Source: an uncultured Lachnospiraceae bacterium (GTDB taxonomy: Bacteria; Bacillota; Clostridia; Lachnospirales; Lachnospiraceae). From it: a DNA stretch of 40,888 nt. A program made the position numbers and the translations under genes. Position 1 is the stretch's first letter, and every line of letters starts with the position of its first letter. This document shows positions 23,386-32,069 of the stretch, in pieces. The stretch covers positions 1 through 40,888 of the forward strand of contig CASWRE010000030.1 in assembly GCA_949471785.1 (NCBI GenBank), read 5' to 3'. Under the pieces are notes generated by a model. That model had not been told where the DNA came from. It made no database searches and saw only the letters and a list, made by a program, of their open reading frames with translations.

Positions 23386-24197
23386 GGCTTTTCCTCCAGC
23401 GCTTTTTGGATATAGTCTTTATAAAGCGTTTCCGCAATTTCCTTCGGCGTGTTCCCGGTGATCTGCCGCGCCGCCCTTTTTCGGGAAACCGGCTCAAGGC
23501 CCGCCAGTGTAAGGCCGGCATAGTTGTCCATGGAAGTTTCAGAGAGTCCCAGATCTTCATATGTCAGCCGTTCCACCGGCCTTTTGCCCAGGGTCATTTT
23601 CGCCTTTAATGTGGGCGCCGGCAGGCAGGAAATCTGTGCGTTGCCCACCGAGAGGACCAGAGGTGCGGACATTTGCCGCCGCGTCAGGCCCTGGTTGCAG
23701 GCGTAGCTTACAGACAGCCTCTGCTTGTCGGCGCAATGCAGCTCCGTGACCCGGGAAATACAGGGTACACGCAGTTTTTCCGCACAGAGAGCGGGCGTCA
23801 GGCTGTTATTTCCCTCCGCGCTCTGCTGGCCCAGCAGGAGCACGTCAAATCCCCCGGTCTTTTCACAGTAACGGCAGATCAGCTCCGCCGTCCATTCCGG
23901 CGCAAAGCGCAGATCCGCTTCTCCGCTATCTAGCCGTGCGCAATGATCAAACCCCAGGGCATACAGGGTGCGCATGGCCGTCTCTCCGGCAGACGGCGCA
24001 ATAGTGAAGGCGGAGAGGGAGATATCCCCGCGCTCCCTGTGCAGATGCAGCGCCATAGCCAGGGCGCTCTCATCGAAACAGTTCCACATAAAGGGCAGAA
24101 AGGTCGTTTCTACCCGCAGCCTTTCGTCAGCCAGCCATTCTTTGTCCGGCAGGACGTCCAAATCCGGTTCCATTTTACATAAACATAATATTTTCAT
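23382..24197 (-). CDS. Electron transfer flavoprotein beta subunit, divergent (second pair)
   Basis: The 271-residue product starts MKILCLCKMEPDLDVLPDKEW and follows the EtfB pattern: FDESALAMALHLHRERGDISLSAFTIAPS, LLLGQQSAEGNNSLTPALCAEKLRVPCISRV, and LPAPTLKAKMTLGKRPVERLTYEDLG. The conserved DGDTAQ loop is replaced by EGNNSLT, which should alter nucleotide binding and makes it distinct from the EtfB at 20223-21026. It is the first gene of the five-gene flavin operon, only about 30 bp after the terminator of the BCCT gene, with no strong ribosome site; ATG 24197 is chosen by alignment over the frame start at 24215. Expression may rely on partial readthrough. Confidence 0.85.
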   Translation of the reverse strand: MKILCLCKMEPDLDVLPDKEWLADERLRVETTFLPFMWNCFDESALAMALHLHRERGDISLSAFTIAPSAGETAMRTLYALGFDHCARLDSGEADLRFAPEWTAELICRYCEKTGGFDVLLLGQQSAEGNNSLTPALCAEKLRVPCISRVTELHCADKQRLSVSYACNQGLTRRQMSAPLVLSVGNAQISCLPAPTLKAKMTLGKRPVERLTYEDLGLSETSMDNYAGLTLAGLEPVSRKRAARQITGNTPKEIAETLYKDYIQKALEEKP

Positions 24198-24213
24198 ATA
24201 CGCATCATACCAC

Positions 24214-24247
24214 AAAAAATAAAAACCGGCGGACTTTTCATCCGCCG
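24214..24247 (-). terminator. Terminator after the BCCT gene
   Basis: Read leftward, CGGCGGA (24241-24247) pairs with TCCGCCG (24227-24233), followed by a T-rich run (24214-24225). It separates the mttB-BCCT operon from the etf operon. Confidence 0.8.
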
Positions 24248-24260
24248 ATTTAAAATCCGT

Positions 24261-25907
24261 TTATTTTACACCGTCCAGCTTTTTCGTCAGCCAGAATTGT
24301 TTTTTATCCGGGTCATACCCTTCATAGGGAAGCCGCTCGCTGGGGATGGGACGTCCGTTTTCGTCGTAATCCTCCTTGAAGGTGTCGTACTTCTTCGGAT
24401 TGAACATGATCTTGATCCAGGCCACAATGACCACTACGAAGATGAACGCGTTCAGGAAACCGCCCACATTACAGAGCTGCTTGATACCGTCGATACCCTT
24501 GGTGCAGACCATCAGCACGCAGAGAAAACCGGTGGTGCCGCCCCAGAGGAATTTCAGCAGGATCGGGGACTCGGTATCGTCCGCGGTCAGGCCCTCCGTA
24601 CACAGCCCGGCCATGGCGTTGGTGTTGGAGTCCGCCGCCGTAACGAAGGAAACAAACACGATGACCAAAAACAGCGGGATGGTGAGCATGGCCAGGGGCA
24701 GATGCTGGAGCACCGCGTAGGTAGCCGCCTCCGTGCCGCCCGCCTGCATGGCCTCGTTGATGCCAAATCCCTGCAGTTCCATCCAGATGGATGTGCCGGA
24801 AAACAGGCCCAGCCAGATCATGGAGAAAACGGACGGGATCAAAAAGACCACGTTCAGGAATTCTTTAACGGAATAGCCGCGGCTGATCTTGCCCATGAAA
24901 ACGGCGGTGGTGGGGAACCAGGCCAGCCAGCAGCACATATAGAAGGACGGCCACCAGCGGGACCAGAAATCGCCGCCGGAAGCGCCGGTCATCAGGCTGA
25001 TCTCAAAGAATTTTGAGATGTATGTACCGATAGACTCACAGGTCAGATCCAGAATGTAAGCCGTGGGTCCGAAAATCAGCATGAACAGACCCATAACCAT
25101 GTATACCTTACTGTTGATGCTGGACAGGATACGGATACCGTTCATAACGCCGGAAGCGGCGGAGGCCACGAAAGCGATCACGATGGCGCTGCCGCAGATG
25201 ATGTACAGCAGGGTGCTGTTTTCCATACCGGTCAGGCTGCAGATGCCGCCGGACAGGAGCAGTACGCCGGAACCCATGGAGGCGGCCATACCGCAGCACA
25301 TACAGAACAGGCAGATGGCGTCGACCACCGGCGTGATCTTTGTAGTAACGGCGTCGCCCAGCACTGGGGTCATCATGGAGCCGATGGCGAACCTTTTCTT
25401 CATGTTAAAGAATACGAAAGCAAAGACCAGGGCCGGAAGGCCGTAGATGGCCATCGGGGAGAAGGTCCACTCCAGGAACAGGATGTTCATGGCAAAGTTG
25501 ATGGCCCCGCCGCTGCCGGGCTCCACATTGGCATTTGCCGCCGGAGCGTACATGTGGTACATGGGCTCCGCGCAGGCCCACAGAAGGATACCGGCGGCCA
25601 TGATGGTACACAGGATGATCCAGATATAGTTGGAATAGCTCATCATGGGCCTGGCCTTGGAACCGCCGAAACGGACATTCCGGACGGGGCTTAAGTAGGT
25701 GACGAACATAAGCAGGACGGCCACGGTGGTGGCAGAGTTAAACAGCCACTGGAAATTTTCCAGTATCCAGTTTTGCGCCGTACCCATCACCAGGTTGAAG
25801 GCGTCGTAGTTGATAAAGTTCAGGGCTATGATTGCCACAATGATCAGCCACGGCGGCAGGAAAATCCCCCAGCTGAGCTTTTTACCGGTCGTTTTCTCTT
25901 CAGACAT
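24261..25907 (-). CDS. BCCT family transporter (betaine/choline/carnitine type)
   Basis: The 548-residue protein has twelve membrane segments and the BCCT signature: WACAEPMYHMYAP in the fourth-helix region and the tryptophan-rich stretch FWSRWWPSFYMCCWLAWFPTTAVFMGKISRG, plus FVSFVTAADSNTNAMAGL. BCCT proteins import betaine, choline, carnitine and related quaternary ammonium compounds, or exchange them (CaiT). Which cation drives it, or whether it is an antiporter, I cannot tell. It is the last gene of the mttB operon, which starts with a trimethylamine-methyltransferase homologue, so it most likely imports the methylated substrate. AGGAGG lies seven bases before the start. A terminator follows 14 bp after the stop. 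Confidence 0.95.
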   Translation of the reverse strand: MSEEKTTGKKLSWGIFLPPWLIIVAIIALNFINYDAFNLVMGTAQNWILENFQWLFNSATTVAVLLMFVTYLSPVRNVRFGGSKARPMMSYSNYIWIILCTIMAAGILLWACAEPMYHMYAPAANANVEPGSGGAINFAMNILFLEWTFSPMAIYGLPALVFAFVFFNMKKRFAIGSMMTPVLGDAVTTKITPVVDAICLFCMCCGMAASMGSGVLLLSGGICSLTGMENSTLLYIICGSAIVIAFVASAASGVMNGIRILSSINSKVYMVMGLFMLIFGPTAYILDLTCESIGTYISKFFEISLMTGASGGDFWSRWWPSFYMCCWLAWFPTTAVFMGKISRGYSVKEFLNVVFLIPSVFSMIWLGLFSGTSIWMELQGFGINEAMQAGGTEAATYAVLQHLPLAMLTIPLFLVIVFVSFVTAADSNTNAMAGLCTEGLTADDTESPILLKFLWGGTTGFLCVLMVCTKGIDGIKQLCNVGGFLNAFIFVVVIVAWIKIMFNPKKYDTFKEDYDENGRPIPSERLPYEGYDPDKKQFWLTKKLDGVK

Positions 25908-25997
25908 AAAAACCTCCTTTTACTTGCTGCGCCGGACAGAATATACCGGCGCGTCTCTCTTTTCCTTTCCGGCTCCGGGAATACCCGGGCGTCCCCT

Positions 25998-26591
25998 CTA
26001 TTTTCCGCTGCGGCGGTCAAAGAACCGCCGGGCGTATGTTTGCAGGGTTTTGCGGGTCAGCTGAATTTCGGAGCCGTTCATGCGGCGCTTCGGCAGGCAG
26101 AAATTGGTCATCCGGTCCAGCCGCAGGGCGAATACCGCATCGCTCTCAAAAGCACGGCAGTCCTTATCCCCCCGGATATCCAACCGCTCCCCTCCGTGGG
26201 GCACAATGTACCCGTCGGAGAAAAGCGTAACCTTATAGGTACCTTTCCGTCTGCTGATTTTTTTTGCGCCTTGTTTTGCTTTTATTCCGGGATAGCAGAG
26301 AACCAGAAACGAAAACAGGGCAAACAGCACCGCCCCGATCTCAAACATCAGCCCATAGGGGTTCATGGCAAATAAAACCGCGCAGGCCGCCGCTGCCGCC
26401 AGCAGAAAAATCCCCACCCCGTAACGGGCCTTTTTACTCCTTTTGTCAATGATCATGAGGAGCGCTTCATACACTTCGCCGTAGGTCATATCATAAGAGA
26501 GGCTGACGGAGCGCACGGGCTCCTCCGCCGCGGGACGGTCTTCCGGCCTGCGGCCGGTTATTTTCCGGATAATGCCGATGTTATCTGCCAT
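25998..26591 (-). CDS. YcxB-like membrane protein
   Basis: The 197-residue product has an N-terminal soluble part (1-60), two close membrane segments (about 65-105: GVGIFLLAAAAACAVLFAMNP, then MFEIGAVLFALFSFLVLCYPG) and a C-terminal PH-like domain (about 110-195: GTYKVTLFSDGYIVPHGG..., ending with FALRLDRMTNFCLPKRRM). This plan matches the YcxB-like family, whose function is unknown. It sits between the FGGY kinase and the BCCT transporter in the same direction. I chose ATG 26591 (AGGAACT upstream) over GTG 26615, which would start right at the kinase stop. A role in transporter regulation is possible but not supported by motifs. Confidence 0.7.
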   Translation of the reverse strand: MADNIGIIRKITGRRPEDRPAAEEPVRSVSLSYDMTYGEVYEALLMIIDKRSKKARYGVGIFLLAAAAACAVLFAMNPYGLMFEIGAVLFALFSFLVLCYPGIKAKQGAKKISRRKGTYKVTLFSDGYIVPHGGERLDIRGDKDCRAFESDAVFALRLDRMTNFCLPKRRMNGSEIQLTRKTLQTYARRFFDRRSGK

Positions 26592-26617
26592 AGTTCCTGC
26601 CTTTCCGTTCAGCACTT

Positions 26618-28051
26618 TTACAGGCCGGAAAATACCTCGTAGGCTTTTTCCAGCATCGAATCTGTATAGCCGGTCAGATCCTTATAAATACCGTCTATAA
26701 TCCTCGTATATTTCGTATGATTTTCGGCGTTGGGGGTAAATATATCCCTCTGCCGTACCATTTTTGCCGCGGCATCTTCGAATGTAGGATAGATGCCCTC
26801 GGCCACCGCCGCGCATATGGCCGCGCCCACCGCCGCCGCGCCGTTTACTTCGTTGCGGGAGGCGGGGATGCCGAATACGTCGGCGAAGATCTGCATGAAG
26901 AGGCTGCTGTTGGAGCCGCCGCCGGAGACGGTGATCTGTTTCAGGCGGATGTCCAGTTCTTTGCAGAGGGCGTCCATCTGGATCTTCATGGTCATGGCCA
27001 GGCTTTCCATGATGGCCCGGTACATATGCCCGGCGCCGTGGCGGTTGTCAAAGCCGATAAACATGCCCTTTTTGAACTGCCGATCCGCGGGAGCCAGCCA
27101 CTCGGGTACGACCATCAGGCCTTCGCTGCCGGCCGGAATCTTTTCGGCCAGCCCGGCCAGATAGTCTTCCGGGGAAATGCCCCGTTCTTTTGCTTTGTTG
27201 GCCGCTTCTTCGCCCAGCAGGTCGCGGAACCAGCTGATATGTCCCATGCCTTTGCGGATGCCGGTGCTCTCGTATATGTATTTGTGGGGCATGGAGGCGA
27301 AATTCACCCAGTAATTTACCGTATCCTTTGGGTTCCGGTCGCCGTGAACCATGCCGCAGACGTAGGTACCCAGGGAGATCAGGCCGCTGCCCTCCGACAG
27401 GGCGCCGGTGCCCAGGGCTTCTACAGCCTTGTCGTTGCCCGTGGCCACCACCGGCAGTCCTTCGGGCAGCCCCAGCAGGGCCGCGGCCTGGGCGGTCAGA
27501 CGGCCGACCACTTCGCCGGGCATTTTCAGCTCGCAGAGCATTTCCCTGGGGATATTGTAATACTTGAAAGTTTCCGGATCTTCAAACCACTGCCAGGAGT
27601 CCGTGTCGATGGGCCACATGCCCTGGTAGCTGGCTGCGCTGTCGTTAAATTGTCCGGTGAGCCGCGCGGTGAGGTAGCCGTTGGTGGACGCCACGTGGGC
27701 CACGTCGGGATTGTCGTGTACGTAAGGCCGTGAAACGCGGATATCCATCCAGCTTAATGCCGGCTGGGCCAGAGTGCCGTCCTCCTTCATCAGTACTCTG
27801 TCGAAACGAATACTGCACAGGCCCATGGCGGCGATATCCGCCGGATTCCCCTCAAACTGTCCCATCAGTTTTTTGCAGGCGACGACCAGGGAATCCCACA
27901 GGTCGTCTCCCGGATGCTCCACCAGCCCCGGGCCCGGCAGGTCATAGGGCTTTAAGGGCTCCGAGGCCGAAGCGATGACGCGCCCTTCCAGGTCAAAGAT
28001 CGTCGCTTTCGTGCTCTGTGAGCCGCCGTCTATGGATAATATATATTTCAT
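26618..28051 (-). CDS. FGGY family carbohydrate kinase
   Basis: The 477-residue protein is a two-domain sugar kinase of the xylulokinase/glycerol kinase superfamily: phosphate-binding SIDGGSQSTKATIFD (6-20), catalytic Asp in VATGNDKAVEALGTG (about 212-226), GTYVCGMV and the C-terminal ATP motif ITVSGGGSNSSLFMQIFADVFGIPA. Substrates of the superfamily are polyols and ketoses, and also autoinducer-2. It follows the AGPS-like FAD oxidase at 25 bp. A kinase in an operon with an MttB protein suggests that the substrate, or a product of the SDR/oxidase steps, is a polyol or hydroxyketone that is phosphorylated. The exact sugar cannot be named. Confidence 0.93.
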   Translation of the reverse strand: MKYILSIDGGSQSTKATIFDLEGRVIASASEPLKPYDLPGPGLVEHPGDDLWDSLVVACKKLMGQFEGNPADIAAMGLCSIRFDRVLMKEDGTLAQPALSWMDIRVSRPYVHDNPDVAHVASTNGYLTARLTGQFNDSAASYQGMWPIDTDSWQWFEDPETFKYYNIPREMLCELKMPGEVVGRLTAQAAALLGLPEGLPVVATGNDKAVEALGTGALSEGSGLISLGTYVCGMVHGDRNPKDTVNYWVNFASMPHKYIYESTGIRKGMGHISWFRDLLGEEAANKAKERGISPEDYLAGLAEKIPAGSEGLMVVPEWLAPADRQFKKGMFIGFDNRHGAGHMYRAIMESLAMTMKIQMDALCKELDIRLKQITVSGGGSNSSLFMQIFADVFGIPASRNEVNGAAAVGAAICAAVAEGIYPTFEDAAAKMVRQRDIFTPNAENHTKYTRIIDGIYKDLTGYTDSMLEKAYEVFSGL

Positions 28052-28076
28052 GCTTTTTTCCCCCGCTGTAAATCCG

Positions 28077-29516
28077 TCAGTCTTCCATCGGATAGATGGT
28101 TCCCGCGTTCATGATACCGTTGGGATCGAAAACATCCTTGAGGGCTTTCAGAACCGGATAGGAGCTGCCATATTCTTCTTTGACCCAGGGAACCCTGTGT
28201 TTGCCCACGCCGTGGTGGTGGACCATGGAACCGCCGCGTTTCAGGGTTTCTTCCACGATGATCTTGTTGATCGGGTCATGGTATTTATGGATTTCGTCTT
28301 CGGGCTTGCAGTCTACGACGTTGTAATAATACATGAAATACAGGTTGGTGCCGGTCATATAGCTGTGAGAGGAGTGGCCGCCCACCATGGTGATGTCCGG
28401 GATCTCGGCCTTGATGCGGCGGATCACATTCTCGTAGACATCATGGATATCGCTCCAGAGCGCGCTGATCTCCGTGGTGAATCCCACGTTTTCCGTCTCA
28501 CGGATCTCTTTGTATTCTTTTTCCACCTTGGACGTATCCCAGTTCAGTCCGGCGTACCAGGTTTCAATATAGCGGCTGTCCACCTTTTTGTACGTGTCGT
28601 ACTCGGCGACGATCCGCTCGATGCCCCGGCCGGTGGCCTCGCTGATCTCTGCGGGACCTTCGGTCATAAAGATCAGCACCGGTTTGCCTTCGCAAAAGTG
28701 GGAGAAATAGTATTCGCCGTCCTCGAAATCGTATAATCGGGCGAAGGAGGGCTTATATCCTTCCACCATGACGCGGCGCAGGATCTCGAAACCGGACTTC
28801 ATATCGTTCAAAAGCCAGCTGTGGAACTGGTTGTTCTCGGGCATGTATTTGAAGATCTTCACGGTCACTTCGGTGATATAGCACAGGGCGCCCTCGCTTC
28901 CCATGGGGATGTGGCGGATATCCGGGCCCGCGGCCCGCCGCGGTACGTTCTTGATCCGGGCAATATGACCGCTTGGCAGGACAAATTCCAGACCCACCAG
29001 CATATCCTCTATGCCGCCGTACAGGGTGGAGAACTGGCCGATACTTCGGGTGGCCACCAGGCCGCCCATCTGAGCCAGGGGTTTGGACTGGGGCGAGTGT
29101 CCCGTGGTATAGCCCATGGCGCGGAGCTTCTGCTCCAGGTATTCCAGGCATACGCCGCACTGGGCCGTGACCATCATATTGACGGTATCGATTTTGATGA
29201 TCTCGTTCATTCCGGAACCGTCGATGATGACGGCGTTTTCCACCGCGTTCTCCAGGCCGCCCTCGATGGAGGAGCCGCCGGTCCTCGGGATCACGTTGAT
29301 TTTGTTTTCATTACAGAAGGCCAGGAGTTTCGATACTTCTTCGGCGTTTTTTACTCTGACCAGAGCCGCCGGCAGCGGACGGGTGTACACGCCGAAAACG
29401 GTCTGGTATTTCAGAAAACGGTCGGCGCTGTTTTCGCGCATGACGGCCTCGTCGCTGACAATACGCTCAGCGGGAAGTATTTCATTCAGTTTTTCGAGAA
29501 TTTCTGTCTTATTCAT
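28077..29516 (-). CDS. FAD-binding oxidase, alkyl-DHAP synthase-like
   Basis: The 479-residue protein has the PCMH FAD fold (NVIPRTGGSSIEGGLEN at 74-90, GHSPQSKPLAQMGGLVATRSIGQFSTLYGG) and a C-terminal domain with HHHGVGKHR near residues 433-441. The HHH motif followed by GxGKHR is the active-site signature of alkyl-dihydroxyacetonephosphate synthase and its bacterial relatives, rather than of lactate dehydrogenases. Such relatives may oxidise hydroxy acids or catalyse ether chemistry. ATG 29516 follows GGGGGAAATC. It lies between the SDR and the FGGY kinase. A link to ether lipids is not supported here; a redox step on a polyol or hydroxy-acid intermediate, with an ETF as acceptor, is more likely in this context. 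Confidence 0.88.
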   Translation of the reverse strand: MNKTEILEKLNEILPAERIVSDEAVMRENSADRFLKYQTVFGVYTRPLPAALVRVKNAEEVSKLLAFCNENKINVIPRTGGSSIEGGLENAVENAVIIDGSGMNEIIKIDTVNMMVTAQCGVCLEYLEQKLRAMGYTTGHSPQSKPLAQMGGLVATRSIGQFSTLYGGIEDMLVGLEFVLPSGHIARIKNVPRRAAGPDIRHIPMGSEGALCYITEVTVKIFKYMPENNQFHSWLLNDMKSGFEILRRVMVEGYKPSFARLYDFEDGEYYFSHFCEGKPVLIFMTEGPAEISEATGRGIERIVAEYDTYKKVDSRYIETWYAGLNWDTSKVEKEYKEIRETENVGFTTEISALWSDIHDVYENVIRRIKAEIPDITMVGGHSSHSYMTGTNLYFMYYYNVVDCKPEDEIHKYHDPINKIIVEETLKRGGSMVHHHGVGKHRVPWVKEEYGSSYPVLKALKDVFDPNGIMNAGTIYPMED

Positions 29517-29547
29517 GATTTCCCCCATCTATTCTTTTTTTGTTGTT

Positions 29548-30339
29548 TTACCGTACCAGATAGCCGCCGTCGATGACGAGCAGTGTGCCGTTTACATAAT
29601 TGGAAGCGCTGCTGGCAAGATAGACCATGCCGCCCATCAGATCCTGCCTCTCGCCCCAGCGGTCCGCCGGGACATGCTCTTTGATTTTTATGTATTTTTC
29701 ATCGTGTTCGTTGGCGCTGCCGGTACCGCTGGTCATGGCGGTCTGGAAGTAGCCCGGCGCGATGCCGTTTACGCAGATGCCGTATTTGCCCAGTTCGTCG
29801 GCGTAGGCTTTGGTGAGGCCCATCAGTCCCGCTTTCATGGCCGCGTAGGCCGGGGAGCCGAGGCCGCCCAGGAAGGAGAACAGGGAGCAGATGTTAATGA
29901 TCTTCCCGCTTCTCTGGGGGATCATGTATTTGGCCACGGCGTGACTCAGGTCAAAAGCGCCGGTCAGGTTGATGTTGATCATCGGGTCCCACTCTTTCCG
30001 GGTAAACTCCAGCACGTCTTTAACGATGCAGATGCCGGCGCAGTTCACCAGGATATCAATGGAGCCGTAGACTTCCACACATTTGTCGGCGATCTTGTCG
30101 CACATGCCGTCCTCGGTCAAGTCGCCCTGCATGAAATAGTATTTTACGCCGCAGTCTTCGATCAGCTTCTGCGTCGTGCCGTCGTCATCCACGTAGGCGA
30201 AAGTAAAAATGTTGGCGCCGGCTTTTGCAAGAGCCAGGGCAAAGGCCTGGCCAAGGCCGCTGTTTCCTCCTGTCACAATCGCGTTTTTCCCCTTGAGGGA
30301 GAAAAAATCCAGGCTGAAATCGTTAATGTCGTAACCCAT
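29548..30339 (-). CDS. SDR family oxidoreductase
   Basis: The 263-residue protein is a classical short-chain dehydrogenase: cofactor loop VTGGNSGLGQAFA (near 22-34), NCAG, active-site Ser in ICSLFSF and the YAAMK tetrad pair, then IAPGYFQTAMT and the C-terminal NGTLLVIDGGYLVR. It resembles gluconate 5-dehydrogenase and 2-deoxygluconate 3-dehydrogenase (KduD) proteins. It interconverts a secondary alcohol and a ketone with NAD(P)H. It follows the mttB-like gene by 40 bp and has AGGAGG six bases before its start. It could oxidise a hydroxyl of the demethylated substrate. Confidence 0.95.
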   Translation of the reverse strand: MGYDINDFSLDFFSLKGKNAIVTGGNSGLGQAFALALAKAGANIFTFAYVDDDGTTQKLIEDCGVKYYFMQGDLTEDGMCDKIADKCVEVYGSIDILVNCAGICIVKDVLEFTRKEWDPMININLTGAFDLSHAVAKYMIPQRSGKIINICSLFSFLGGLGSPAYAAMKAGLMGLTKAYADELGKYGICVNGIAPGYFQTAMTSGTGSANEHDEKYIKIKEHVPADRWGERQDLMGGMVYLASSASNYVNGTLLVIDGGYLVR

Positions 30340-30379
30340 AGTGAACCTCCTTTGTTTTCATTTATATGAATACAAGATT

Positions 30380-31795
30380 TTATAAATATTCTATCCGTTC
30401 AACCAGCTCTGAGTCTATGCCCCGCCGGGAGAGAATCTCTTTCATCTTTTCCAGTACAGCCGTGTCCCTGACGGGCTTCTGGTAGGAATCCCAGAGCCGG
30501 TGCATCTCTTTTCGGATATTCTCATCAAACTGAGTGGCGGGTTTTGCGGCGCTTCCTCTGACGGCCAGCTTCGGCGTCAGGGGTTCTCTGCGGCACCATT
30601 CCAGCGTGTGCTCATCCAACAGATAAGATTCCTCTCGGCCCAGCTCGTCGATGAGATCCACGGGCACGGTCTCTTCGTTGACATCTACGCCCGCCAGATA
30701 ACGGTTTACATAGTCCAGAACCTCGAAATCCATAATGACCTTCTCGTAGGATACGGTGGTGTAACCGTTCAGAATGCCGGCGCTCTGGACAATCAGGTTC
30801 ATCTCGTTCTGGCGGCAGGCCATATAGGTGAGCATGGATTCATAACCGGCCTGGGCGCATACCACTTTGGCATCGGACAGGGAGCCGCCGCCGCGGCAGG
30901 GAAGACCGTAGTATTTGGCCATTTTTGCGCAGTATTGATAGCACAGGGCGCCTTCCGGCGCGCCGATGGCGATGGCGCCGTTTCTTAAATCGGCGGTGGT
31001 GGTCTGGGAACCGTAAATGACCGGGCATCCCGGATGGGCCATCTGGGCCAGGGCGATGCTGGTGAGCACTTCGACATTTACCATGGCGATGGTGCCGGCC
31101 AGCGTGACCGGGGAAGTGGTGCCGGCCATGGCCGCCGAGGCAATGACGCAGGGCTGCCGGTATTTTCCGAATGTGAGGATGGTCTCCGTCATCTTGTGAT
31201 CCAGCTGCAGCGGTGTGTTGGCGTTGGCGATGGTCAGCATCCGAGGACGGGTTTCAAATTCTTCCCGGGAACCGGCGGCCGCAATGCCCATCTGCATGAG
31301 GGCTTCCAGCTCGCCGTAATTGCCGGTGCCCGTCATCAGGGCTTTGTCCGAGTGGGTGTAGGCCACGTAATACATCATCAGGCACGCATTGTCCACCGGT
31401 ACGTCATTGGGAAATACGATAATGCCGCCGTTGATCCGGTACTGAGGATTCGTCTCAAAAAGCTTTACCAGCTTCACATAATCCTCTATCAGGGCGGGAC
31501 GCTTTTCCCCTGTCTGATCGGAGATCTGGGGCGAGCCTGAAGGCGGGGCCGTATAGCTCCTCCGGCCGCCAAGGGACACATGGTAGCGGGGATTTTCGGC
31601 AAACAGGTCAATATTTGCCGGCGCTTTGTGAATCCAGTACATAAGCTGAGCTTCCGTAAAATAGGCCACGTTTCCTTCCATGCGGATGCCGTGCTCTTTC
31701 AAAATGCTGACGGCATCGGGATGATGAAAGAGCATACCTGTTTTTTCCATGATCTGCATGGAAAGCCGATGGATTTTTTCCGTGTTATCCAGCAT
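30380..31795 (-). CDS. Trimethylamine methyltransferase (MttB) superfamily protein, non-pyrrolysine
   Basis: The 471-residue protein belongs to COG5598/MttB: SGSPQISDQTGEKRPALIEDYVKLVKLFETNPQY, MTETILTFGKYRQPCVIASAAMAGTTSPVTLAG and GLPCRGGGSLSDAKVVCAQAGYESM are typical. There is no in-frame TAG; the stop is TAA, so it is a non-pyrrolysine member like MtgB (glycine betaine), MtpB (proline betaine), MtcB (carnitine) and MtyB (gamma-butyrobetaine). These move a methyl group from a quaternary amine to a corrinoid protein. It is the first gene of the operon that ends with a BCCT transporter, behind a strong promoter and palindrome. No corrinoid protein or reactivase is in the window, so a partner must be elsewhere. 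Confidence 0.93.
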   Translation of the reverse strand: MLDNTEKIHRLSMQIMEKTGMLFHHPDAVSILKEHGIRMEGNVAYFTEAQLMYWIHKAPANIDLFAENPRYHVSLGGRRSYTAPPSGSPQISDQTGEKRPALIEDYVKLVKLFETNPQYRINGGIIVFPNDVPVDNACLMMYYVAYTHSDKALMTGTGNYGELEALMQMGIAAAGSREEFETRPRMLTIANANTPLQLDHKMTETILTFGKYRQPCVIASAAMAGTTSPVTLAGTIAMVNVEVLTSIALAQMAHPGCPVIYGSQTTTADLRNGAIAIGAPEGALCYQYCAKMAKYYGLPCRGGGSLSDAKVVCAQAGYESMLTYMACRQNEMNLIVQSAGILNGYTTVSYEKVIMDFEVLDYVNRYLAGVDVNEETVPVDLIDELGREESYLLDEHTLEWCRREPLTPKLAVRGSAAKPATQFDENIRKEMHRLWDSYQKPVRDTAVLEKMKEILSRRGIDSELVERIEYL

Positions 31796-31861
31796 ATGCC
31801 AACCTCCTCATTTCCGCTTGTCTGAAAAATGCCCATAACGCAATAAATATTTGTTTGCATT

Positions 31862-31922
31862 ATGAACATTTTGTTCATTATTTGGTGTGTTAATTATACA
31901 TGCATGTTAGATATTCTGTCAA
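31862..31922 (-). promoter_or_regulatory. Promoter and palindromic operator of the mttB operon
   Basis: Read leftward, TTGACA (31917-31922) and TATAAT (31893-31898) are 18 bp apart. Just downstream, ATGAACA-TTT-TGTTCAT (31862-31878) is a perfect 7-3-7 palindrome, placed to block the start of transcription. It contains GAAC and GTTC half-sites like the operators at 32102 and 38455, but in the opposite order. The remaining intergenic DNA to 32069 includes ACAGG-TCGG-CCTGT near 32004-32017 and GGCCTGT/ACAGGCC flanking 32012-32047, of unknown role. Confidence 0.75.
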
Positions 31923-32069
31923 TATAAAAAGGGATAAATTCGGCTATATATGTAGAATAGTGACAGTTGATTTTGCTTAAATAGTGAAAAAGTCAATAAA
32001 TTAGACAGGTCGGCCTGTTTAAATGATTGCCGTTTACTGCACAGGCCATAAGAAAGTGATGTTGAAATA

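Noticed and set aside
26717..27733. Long open frame opposite the FGGY kinase (also 15529-16530, 19249-20208 and 29116-30369 opposite other genes)
   Set aside because: These are antisense to well-recognised proteins in GC-rich DNA, have no family motifs and no ribosome sites; they are shadows of codon bias.
28077..29516. True alkyl-DHAP synthase for plasmalogen synthesis
   Set aside because: The motif is shared, but no lipid-pathway genes are nearby and the operon context is catabolic.
30380..31795. Pyrrolysine-containing MttB
   Set aside because: There is no in-frame TAG in the 471 codons and the stop is TAA, so it is a non-pyrrolysine member.
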